Below, one piece after another: positions 1 to 6,214 of a DNA stretch of 10,402 bases. The translations under genes were made by a program, and so were the position numbers. The stretch is from Fidelibacterota bacterium. GTDB taxonomy: Bacteria > Fidelibacterota > Marinisomatia > Marinisomatales > UBA1611. The notes under the pieces were generated by a model. That model was given only the letters and a program-made list of their open reading frames with translations, did no database searches and was not told where the DNA came from. The stretch's first letter is position 1. Each line of letters opens with the position of its first letter. Where the stretch lies: the NCBI GenBank assembly GCA_012964275.1, contig DTUG01000151.1:1-10402 (forward strand). The letters are read 5' to 3'.

Positions 1-29
1 CAATTCCTTCAAATGATATAAATTTTGCT

Positions 30-728
30 TTAATTGAAATAGACATTTGGTCCATCTTTTCCGACTAGAATAATGCATTCTCCCCGTACTCCTTTTGTTG
101 AAAAATACGCTATACATTCAGCCAGTGTTCCCCTTATTATTTCTTCATGCAGTTTTGTCAGCTCACGTGCCACTACTGCAGGTCGATCACCTAACACTTC
201 AAGTAAATTATTAAGTGTTTTAATTAAACGGCTTTTATTTTCGTAGATAATGATTGTAGCAGATTCACTTTTTAGATTCTGGATCCGCTTTTTTTGACCT
301 TTTTTCTTGGGTAAAAAACCCTCAAAAATAAACCGGTCTGTAGGTAGCCCTGATGAAACCAATGCTGCCAGGAAAGCAGACGGACCCGGTACCGATTCAA
401 CCGTGGAATCAATAGCAATTGCCTCACGAACCAGCTTGTATGCAGGATCCGAAATGCCAGGTGTTCCAGCATCTGTAACGACGGCAAGGTTTTTCCCTGA
501 AGTCAAATGTTTGATTAATTTCGGTATTCTAGAAAATTTATTATGTTCAAAATAACTGATCAGCGGTGTGCTAATATCATAATGCGCAAGCAGTTTAAGG
601 GTGTGCCGGGTATCTTCGGCTGCGATCAAGGGAACGTTACGGAGTGTCTCAACCGCACGATATGTAATGTCACCTAGATTACCAATGGGAGTAGAAACAA
701 TAAATAGTGAACCGGTTTTACTGACCAC
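30..728 (-). CDS. rsmI: 16S rRNA (cytidine1402-2'-O)-methyltransferase RsmI, short form
   Basis: This SAM-dependent tetrapyrrole-methylase-fold enzyme 2'-O-methylates C1402 in the decoding centre of 16S rRNA. Family landmarks are present in order: STPIGNLGDIT (residues 12-22), AAEDTRHT (36-43), VVTDAGTPGISDP (83-95), SVPGPSAFLAAL (112-123), SSGLPTDRFIFEGFLPKKK (125-143), YENKSR (162-167) and ARELTKLHEE (187-196). The start is GTG at 728, one base after the TAA of the upstream aminotransferase gene. No ATG, GTG or TTG lies in frame between it and the first conserved strand, so the GTG is favoured. At 232 residues it is shorter than typical RsmI (about 270-290): it ends right after the methylase domain, without the C-terminal helical/HTH-like domain seen in many homologues. 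It is last in the lysine gene block, so probably co-transcribed with it by position rather than by function. Confidence 0.95.
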   Translation of the reverse strand: MVSKTGSLFIVSTPIGNLGDITYRAVETLRNVPLIAAEDTRHTLKLLAHYDISTPLISYFEHNKFSRIPKLIKHLTSGKNLAVVTDAGTPGISDPAYKLVREAIAIDSTVESVPGPSAFLAALVSSGLPTDRFIFEGFLPKKKGQKKRIQNLKSESATIIIYENKSRLIKTLNNLLEVLGDRPAVVARELTKLHEEIIRGTLAECIAYFSTKGVRGECIILVGKDGPNVYFN

Positions 729-729
729 C

Positions 730-2046
730 TTAAAAACGGCCCAGGGCTTTTCTGATCATGTCTACACCCAGATCAATTTCATCCCTACTAATGTTGAGAT
801 GCGGTCGAAATCGGATCGATTTAACGCCGGAACCGAGAACAATAGCCCCTTCATCCATGATATAGTTAGCCATTTTATCGCGAGATATACCATCAGGTAA
901 ATCAAATGCGCAAAATAGTCCCCGTCCCCGGGAATTGCTGACCAGATGTGAATATTCATTCTGCAGATCTTCCAAGTTCTTCAACAAATATTTCCCTGAT
1001 TCTGCTGCTTTTTCCACTAGACCTTCTTCTTCTATTATCTCGAGATAAAGGCTGAATCGAACCATATCAGCCAGGTTGCCTCCCCAGGTAGAGTTGAGAC
1101 GACTGGAAATATTGAAAACGTTTTCATCTACTTCATCAATGCGTTCCCCTACAAAAATTCCGCAACATTGAGTTTTCTTTCCGAAAGAAATAATATCGGG
1201 TATAACACCATTAAAATTCTGATGCGCCCACATTTTGCCGGTAATACCTACACCAGTTTGAATTTCATCAAATATCAGCAGAAATTCATTCTCTAAGGTT
1301 AAATCCCTAATTTCTTTTAAATATTCACCGCGAAAATGATTATCTCCACCTTCTCCCTGGATTGGTTCCAGGATTATTGCTGCAATATCATCCGGATTGT
1401 TAATGATGACATCCTTAATCTGGCTGATACTTTGCTGCTCAAGTACTTTTACCTTTTCCAGATTCTCATCATTTAATGGAAATTGGATTTTTGGATTTTT
1501 GACTCTAGGCCAGTCAAACTTTGGAAAAAAATCGGTTTTTCGCTTGTCGGGTGAATCGGTAAGGGAAAGCGTATATCCTGTGCGGCCATGAAAGCACTCA
1601 TCCAGGTGTATCACCTGACCGCCTTTTTCGCCTTTTCCCTTTTCAATATTCTTGCGCACTTTCCAGTCAAATGCGGTTTTTAAGGCATTCTCCACGGCCA
1701 ATCCACCACCTTCAATGTAAAATGAATGAGGTAAATAATCAGGCTGGGCAATTCGGCCAACTGTATCCACAAATTCGGCCATTTGTGTTGTATAAATATC
1801 AGAATTGGTTGGTTTATTAACTACCGCACTTAATAATCGTTCCTTATTATCCAAAACATAAGGGTGATTGTATCCTACAGACATGGTTGCGAACATAGAA
1901 AAAAGATCCAGGTATTCTCGTCCATCACGACCATCCACCAACCACGAACCATGGCTTTTATCCAAATCGATAACAGGTTCCATCCCATCAGCCAGCATAC
2001 GGTTGGCAATTATTTTTCGCGTATTAGAAAAATTGATACTATTCAT
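730..2046 (-). CDS. lat: L-lysine 6-aminotransferase (lysine epsilon-aminotransferase)
   Basis: This class III PLP-dependent aminotransferase is expected to transfer the epsilon-amino group of L-lysine to 2-oxoglutarate. The products are glutamate and alpha-aminoadipate 6-semialdehyde (in equilibrium with piperideine-6-carboxylate). The subfamily is recognisable from ADGMEPVIDLDKSHGSWLVD (19-38), NKPTNSDIYTTQMAEFV (77-93), LDECFHGRTGYTLSLT (148-163), LEPIQGEGGDNHFR (226-239) and FDEIQTGVGITGKMWAHQ (259-276). D260 should contact the PLP ring nitrogen, and SFGKKTQCCG (287-296) carries the Schiff-base lysine, probably K290. The EPIQGEGGD segment and the SFGKKTQ context fit lysine 6-aminotransferases better than GABA or acetylornithine enzymes. 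Its 438 residues are close to the roughly 450 of the mycobacterial enzyme. The gene starts 6 bases after the dehydrogenase stop, with no strong Shine-Dalgarno, so translational coupling is likely. Substrate assignment rests on motif recall. Confidence 0.88.
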   Translation of the reverse strand: MNSINFSNTRKIIANRMLADGMEPVIDLDKSHGSWLVDGRDGREYLDLFSMFATMSVGYNHPYVLDNKERLLSAVVNKPTNSDIYTTQMAEFVDTVGRIAQPDYLPHSFYIEGGGLAVENALKTAFDWKVRKNIEKGKGEKGGQVIHLDECFHGRTGYTLSLTDSPDKRKTDFFPKFDWPRVKNPKIQFPLNDENLEKVKVLEQQSISQIKDVIINNPDDIAAIILEPIQGEGGDNHFRGEYLKEIRDLTLENEFLLIFDEIQTGVGITGKMWAHQNFNGVIPDIISFGKKTQCCGIFVGERIDEVDENVFNISSRLNSTWGGNLADMVRFSLYLEIIEEEGLVEKAAESGKYLLKNLEDLQNEYSHLVSNSRGRGLFCAFDLPDGISRDKMANYIMDEGAIVLGSGVKSIRFRPHLNISRDEIDLGVDMIRKALGRF

Positions 2047-2052
2047 TCAATC

Positions 2053-3585
2053 TCATTCATTATCTGTTATTTCAAATTTAATCCCTTGAGCCAGCGGTAA
2101 TTCCGTGCTCCAGTTAATGGTATTAGTTTGCCGTCGCATATATTGCTTCCAAGAATCGGAGCCGGATTCCCTCCCCCCTCCGGTTTCCTTTTCACCACCA
2201 AAAGCACCACCGATTTCCGCTCCTGAAGTACCAATATTAATATTGGCTATTCCACAATCACTCCCAACGGAAGATAGAAATTTTTCTGCATTGCGCATGT
2301 TCATCGTAAACATAGCAGAAGATAATCCCTGTGGAACTCCATTATGCATATCTATAGCATCATCAAGGTCAGTATAGGTCATAAAGTAAAGAACGGGTGC
2401 AAAAGTCTCTTCCTGTACAATATCCCAATGGTTTTCTGCTTTGATGATAGTTGGTTTTACAAAATTACCAGGGCCAACTATTGTGGTACCTCCATATAAG
2501 ATCTCACCACCGGATTTCTTAGCCTTTTCTATAGCAGTTTCAAATTCTTGTACTGCATTCTGATTGATTAAAGGACCCATCAAAGTCCCATCATCTAATG
2601 GATCACCGATGTGCACCTGTTTATATGCATCAACAAGACGAATTTTCAGTTCTTCGTATCGGGAATCGTGGACGATCACACGGCGGGTACTTGTGCAGCG
2701 CTGTCCTGCGGTACCCACTGCACCAAAAGCAATTGCTGGGACAACCATATCCATATCAGCAGTTTCATCTACAATTATACAATTATTTCCGCCAAGCTCT
2801 AGAATGCATTGTCCAAATCGTTTTGCTAAAGTTTCGCTTACATGACGGCCCATATGGGTTGAACCAGTAAAAGAAACCAGTGGTACACGCTCATCACTAA
2901 TGAGTTGTTCACCAACCGTTGAGCCTCGTCCTATCAGTAAACTAAAAATACCAGTATATCCATTTCGTTCCATTACATCATTACAGATATTTTGAACGGC
3001 GATAGCACAGAGCGGCGTTGATGATGATGGTTTCCATATTGTAGTATTGCCGCAAATAGCAGCTATAAACGCATTCCAGCTCCAAACAGCTACTGGAAAA
3101 TTAAAGGCACTTATCACACCCACTGGGCCAAAAGGATGCCATTGCTCGTACATGCGGTGTTCTTTTCTTTCGGAATGCATTGTCTTGCCGTATAACATTC
3201 GAGACTGGCCTACGGCAAAATCGGCAATATCGATCATTTCCTGCACTTCACCATCGCCTTCCTGCTTAATTTTCCCCATTTCCATAGATACAAGGCTTCC
3301 AAGGGCATCTTTCTTAACCCGTAGTGCATCCCCCATCTCACGAACCAATTGACCGCGAACTGGTGCAGGCAAGGTACGCCATTCATTGAAAACGTCAAGG
3401 GACGCTTTTATAACAGCTTTTGTATCATCCACAGAACACTCATATACAGAAGCGATAATTTCCCCTGTCGCCGGGTTTATTGAATCAATTTTTCCGGAAT
3501 TTATTGAGTCATTCCACTTGCCGGAACCTGTACAGGATCCAAAGTTTTCAGACTCAATACCTAGTTCATGTAGTATATCCATCAT
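2053..3585 (-). CDS. ALDH7/antiquitin-type alpha-aminoadipate-semialdehyde dehydrogenase
   Basis: This NAD(P)-dependent aldehyde dehydrogenase most likely oxidises alpha-aminoadipate semialdehyde, the product of the neighbouring lysine 6-aminotransferase, to L-alpha-aminoadipate. ALDH core residues are visible: FNFPVAVW (161-168, oxyanion Asn162), WKPS (184-187), FTGST (239-243), ILELGGNN (261-268, general base Glu263), GQRCTS (294-299, nucleophile Cys297) and EETFAP (392-397). Antiquitin-type features include LELGGNN, AVGTAGQRCTSTRR, and the C-terminal block NINIGTSGAEIGGAFGGEKE (448-467) followed by TGGGRESGSDSWKQYMRR. That block closely matches human ALDH7A1 and bacterial AmaB/PaoF-like proteins. 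Its 510 residues are standard for the family. Two consecutive ATG codons open the gene; the first (3585) is taken, with only a weak GGA upstream. It is the first gene after the 104-base gap and is probably cotranscribed with the aminotransferase 6 bases downstream. Confidence 0.9.
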   Translation of the reverse strand: MMDILHELGIESENFGSCTGSGKWNDSINSGKIDSINPATGEIIASVYECSVDDTKAVIKASLDVFNEWRTLPAPVRGQLVREMGDALRVKKDALGSLVSMEMGKIKQEGDGEVQEMIDIADFAVGQSRMLYGKTMHSERKEHRMYEQWHPFGPVGVISAFNFPVAVWSWNAFIAAICGNTTIWKPSSSTPLCAIAVQNICNDVMERNGYTGIFSLLIGRGSTVGEQLISDERVPLVSFTGSTHMGRHVSETLAKRFGQCILELGGNNCIIVDETADMDMVVPAIAFGAVGTAGQRCTSTRRVIVHDSRYEELKIRLVDAYKQVHIGDPLDDGTLMGPLINQNAVQEFETAIEKAKKSGGEILYGGTTIVGPGNFVKPTIIKAENHWDIVQEETFAPVLYFMTYTDLDDAIDMHNGVPQGLSSAMFTMNMRNAEKFLSSVGSDCGIANINIGTSGAEIGGAFGGEKETGGGRESGSDSWKQYMRRQTNTINWSTELPLAQGIKFEITDNE

Positions 3586-3689
3586 TGAAATCCAAAGTCT
3601 GATTTGTAATTAAAAAGATCAAATTTAGAGTAATTAACGCTTGAAATATTATGATCCGATCGTTGTTTATGCTTAATAATAAGTGACGG
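3586..3689 (-). promoter_or_regulatory. 104-base intergenic gap, probable promoter region of the lysine block
   Basis: This is the only sizeable intergenic stretch. It lies between the stop of the 311-aa membrane protein gene and the start of the dehydrogenase gene, and it is clearly AT-richer than the coding sequence. Read on the minus strand it contains TAAATTTG (3627-3620), which resembles the TAnnTTTG -7 element of Bacteroidota promoters. The matching upstream TTTG element is not at a convincing distance, and no clean sigma-70 pair is visible. No GC-rich hairpin followed by a T-run marks termination of the membrane-protein operon. The gap is therefore a plausible promoter region by position and composition only; read-through from the upstream genes cannot be excluded. 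Confidence 0.3.
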
Positions 3690-4625
3690 TCACATCCCGA
3701 TTCGGGTGTTTGCAGGATCAATAAGCCATAACCAGTCATTCAACAGAAATTCAATACGAATCGCCAGTAGAGCAATACGGCCCATAACGGTATAACCAAA
3801 TGCTGCACCGAAAGTGATCATCATGAACCAAATTCCGAGCTTTGCAATTTTGCCAACATATCCCTTGTGCTCAATGGAGAAAAAGAAATACACTATTGTG
3901 GAAAGAACACCAATTACCACCACAACATTTTTCATCGAATCCCAGAAATCAAACCCGGTATCAGGAGTTGTCACAACCAGGCTCATGATTGTATTTCGAA
4001 TTTGGCCCAGAAAATCTGCGTGCAGGAAGCCAATCAAACGAATCCCGGCTGTGGTACCGATGATAAAAGCCAAGGGCCAGCGGCTGATCCATGAACCCTT
4101 CGGTGCCAATCTCCAGAGCAGCATAACACCCATGACAAGGGGAATCAGGTATATCAATTCTGCTTCTGTCTTTAAACCTGGCATGGCCCAACTCTTTATC
4201 CAACCCGGGGAAAGTTTCCCTAAAAGATTCGGTACAATTGTGGTCCAGAAACCAACAACCATCCAATAGGCCGCAGATACACCCACAACAACTGATTCAG
4301 CAATCTTATATAAGGGATTATCCTTATAAAGAAAAGATAGAATAAATAATGTGAACAAAGCTGCTATCCAGATGCCAAGCGTCCGTGATAAACTGAATTG
4401 ATATTCTTTTTGGTCAGGGTCTATAGTTACAGCTTCATGATATTTGCGCTGGGTAGCCTTTTCATATATTGTCCAGTTGATTTCCGGATCCGTTTCTGAA
4501 GATTTGACTTCCACCGCTCGCACGTATGCTTTGCCCATGCCATGCTCGCTAAAAAACATCCGCCCGATGAGAAAAATAGCTCCTACTACAAGTAAAGAAG
4601 TTGAAATAAGTGTTTCCCGCTTCAT
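3690..4625 (-). CDS. Polytopic membrane protein of the MutL-like/DUF6754 cluster (311 aa)
   Basis: I do not recognise a named family. The sequence shows about seven hydrophobic segments: 6-24, 82-100, 108-132, 156-172, 181-201, 232-250 and 263-285. Between the first and second lies a polar stretch of about 57 residues (25-81), which the flanking charges place on the outside. Conspicuous patches are WIAALFTLFILSFLY (86-100), GTTAGIRLIGFLHADFLGQI (190-209) and the C-terminal GAAFGYTVMGRIALLAIRIE (273-292), which ends in a Trp-rich tail (NDWLWLIDP). No transporter signature, Walker motif or catalytic cluster is visible. The start overlaps the previous gene's stop as ATGA and is preceded by the strongest Shine-Dalgarno in the window. 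It is the last gene of the membrane block and probably an integral subunit of the same complex as the two genes upstream. Confidence 0.85.
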   Translation of the reverse strand: MKRETLISTSLLVVGAIFLIGRMFFSEHGMGKAYVRAVEVKSSETDPEINWTIYEKATQRKYHEAVTIDPDQKEYQFSLSRTLGIWIAALFTLFILSFLYKDNPLYKIAESVVVGVSAAYWMVVGFWTTIVPNLLGKLSPGWIKSWAMPGLKTEAELIYLIPLVMGVMLLWRLAPKGSWISRWPLAFIIGTTAGIRLIGFLHADFLGQIRNTIMSLVVTTPDTGFDFWDSMKNVVVVIGVLSTIVYFFFSIEHKGYVGKIAKLGIWFMMITFGAAFGYTVMGRIALLAIRIEFLLNDWLWLIDPANTRIGM

Positions 4626-5497
4626 ACACTCACCTCCTTCCTTCTTTCGACAAAGTAAATATAATTTGCCAATATTATCAGGAGTATAATCAGCAGATGA
4701 GCCACAAGCTGAGGTCCCATTCTTCGTTTCGCCTCCAGATATTTCGGATCTGGATCATCTCCACCATATTTATCTATCACCAGCTTTTCATATTCAGCTG
4801 CACCCTTGATCGCCCCTAAAAGTCCAGACAACTGATTTGGAATATACGGGTATAAAAGCGGTGCCTGCACACCGGTACACCCTGCTACAATTTTGATTTT
4901 ATCAGGATAGGGCGTCGATCCGTATTGGACCCATTCTTTCGTTCCCGCATAGCCGGCACTGATATTAATGAGCAGGTCAAAATCCTGCACACTCTCTATA
5001 TCCTTCATCATGGGAATTTCATCGATATTGTCCCCAATATCGTCTGTTGTGTACAGTTCGCGCATATCGGTAACAATAACCTTTATAACTCCCTCGTTCC
5101 CAGGTTTAAATCCCAGGTTAACATAATCTTCACCATAAACGAGTGTAGGAAAATCTGAATGGATCACTTTTGCTATAGCATCATCAATCATCTGTGGACC
5201 CACAGGCCATAAGGCCATAAAGTACATTTTTACCTTCTTTTCAGCGCAATGACGCACAAATGCTGTTGCCATTGGTCCAAGCTCCCCTTCACTTGCGGGA
5301 TCAAAATCGAAAGACAACAATACCGGGTCACCTTCATCCAGGTCTTCCACAGCCTGGAAAACCGCTTCAGACAATACGGATGGAACTTCTGGAAAAGATT
5401 TTCCTGTTTTTGCTATGATGTATATCGGGATTGTTACGGAAAGGAACATTAACAGAAAGATCCACCGTTTGTCTAAATCTTTTAAGAATTCATACAT
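4622..5497 (-). CDS. Two-TM-anchored alpha/beta-domain protein (291 aa), likely DUF6754-related
   Basis: There is no named family I can assign. The layout is a short basic N-terminus, a membrane segment (about 12-29), a soluble alpha/beta domain of about 230 residues (about 35-262), a second membrane segment (265-282) and a basic tail ERRKEVSV. Domain landmarks are EAVFQAV (44-50), DPVLLSFDFDP (57-67, a buried strand with acidic residues), FVRHCAEKKVKMYFM (80-94), VIKVIVTD (137-144), LLINISAGYAG (175-185), and KIKIVAGCTGVQAPLLYPY (200-218) followed by GAIKGAAEYE. Several of these recur in the same order in the DUF6754 protein two genes upstream, suggesting distant paralogy. Topology is ambiguous because both faces of both membrane segments carry Lys/Arg. 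The gene starts 3 bases after the previous stop with GGAG about 11 bases upstream, and its TGA overlaps the next ATG. Confidence 0.85.
   Translation of the reverse strand: MYEFLKDLDKRWIFLLMFLSVTIPIYIIAKTGKSFPEVPSVLSEAVFQAVEDLDEGDPVLLSFDFDPASEGELGPMATAFVRHCAEKKVKMYFMALWPVGPQMIDDAIAKVIHSDFPTLVYGEDYVNLGFKPGNEGVIKVIVTDMRELYTTDDIGDNIDEIPMMKDIESVQDFDLLINISAGYAGTKEWVQYGSTPYPDKIKIVAGCTGVQAPLLYPYIPNQLSGLLGAIKGAAEYEKLVIDKYGGDDPDPKYLEAKRRMGPQLVAHLLIILLIILANYIYFVERRKEVSV
4630..4639 (-). promoter_or_regulatory. Consensus Shine-Dalgarno inside the upstream gene's last codons
   Basis: Read on the minus strand this is AAGGAGGTGA, a full match to the anti-Shine-Dalgarno core. The GGAGG is 7 bases from the ATG at 4625. 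It sits wholly within the last codons (residues about 287-290) of the 291-aa protein gene, whose stop overlaps the next start as ATGA. Other starts in the window have much weaker sites, so this junction looks designed both for re-initiation and for strong independent initiation of the 311-aa protein. Confidence 0.8.
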
Positions 5498-5500
5498 GGC

Positions 5501-6199
5501 TTAATCATCTCCCGAACCCAGGTAAGAACGATCCACTCCGAGTAATACTTTTAAGGAAGTGGATGCAACGCCCAATGCGATGCCGATCATTATGCCCCTG
5601 TTCCCGGCAGTGTTAAAGACACTCATGATAACCACTGTCAGGTTTTCAAGTTTCAGTCCAGACATCCAATCCGGTAGCCAGGCAGTCAAATAAACACCCG
5701 TAAAAGTTCGACCCAACAGGATGATGAAAGCTGTACCTAGCAACAGGATGGCTTCCAGGTTCTTAGCACGGAAAGCCCGGAAAGCTGCCGATGAAATATA
5801 AAAAGCCAACATGGCAAACATTGTGGCTGTTAAGGGTTTGAATGCATATTCATAAAGCCACCAAAAAGGGCTGCCTATTTCACGATAATGTCCCGAGAGT
5901 GCGTATTCCGGATATTTGGGATTGGGATTAATTCCTACTTTTCCTAAGCCCACGATCAAGGTGATCAAAAAAGCGGCAAGGGTGATCGCTGAATATGCCC
6001 AGCCGGCACTTTTATCAGATATTTTTTTCAGATGAATTTTTATTAGATTCCCGCCACCCAGGATGAACGCAATGGACGCCAGAATATCAAACCAGATCGC
6101 AGCAACTTCACCCCAACCCTGAGCAGCCGGAATGAAATAAGCAATAATCAAAATAAATCCGCCCAGTGCCGTGATCAGTAGTGGTACGCTACGCTTCAT
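5501..6199 (-). CDS. Polytopic membrane protein of the MutL-like/DUF6754 cluster (232 aa)
   Basis: This is an uncharacterised integral membrane protein with about six hydrophobic segments: 6-26, 32-52, 67-87, 118-139, 147-164 and 201-221. A polar loop between segments three and four (88-116) holds NPNPKYPEYALSGHYREIGS, and another between five and six (165-200) holds GVYLTAWLPDWMSG. Patches likely to be conserved are WFDILASIAFILGGGNLIKI (36-55), and MSVFNTAGNRGIMIG (192-206) leading into IALGVASTSLKVLLGVDRSY (207-226), the latter close to the cytoplasmic end. No enzyme or transporter motif is visible. It starts 15 bases after the DUF6754 gene stop and ends 3 bases before the next gene, placing it in the middle of the operon and suggesting a membrane scaffold or channel-like subunit. 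That role is inferred from context only. Confidence 0.85.
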   Translation of the reverse strand: MKRSVPLLITALGGFILIIAYFIPAAQGWGEVAAIWFDILASIAFILGGGNLIKIHLKKISDKSAGWAYSAITLAAFLITLIVGLGKVGINPNPKYPEYALSGHYREIGSPFWWLYEYAFKPLTATMFAMLAFYISSAAFRAFRAKNLEAILLLGTAFIILLGRTFTGVYLTAWLPDWMSGLKLENLTVVIMSVFNTAGNRGIMIGIALGVASTSLKVLLGVDRSYLGSGDD

Positions 6200-6214
6200 A
6201 TGTTCAAATAATCC

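Noticed and set aside
1..29. Possible terminator or next gene after rsmI
   Set aside because: Only 29 AT-rich bases are visible; no hairpin and no start or end of another gene can be supported.
3683..3693. Perfect 11-base inverted repeat GTGACGGTCAC spanning the stop of the 311-aa protein gene
   Set aside because: The arms are 5 bases with a 1-base centre, too short a loop for a hairpin, and no T-run follows; as an operator it would be in an unusual place. Likely chance.
3697..3707. Short palindrome CCCGATTCGGG near the end of the 311-aa protein gene
   Set aside because: It encodes conserved-looking residues (TRIG), has a 1-base centre, and is not followed by a T-run, so it is not a terminator.
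3814..4269. Plus-strand open frame of 151 codons
   Set aside because: It lies antisense inside the 311-aa membrane protein gene; its translation is rich in Pro/Thr/Ile without domain character, as expected of a shadow frame.
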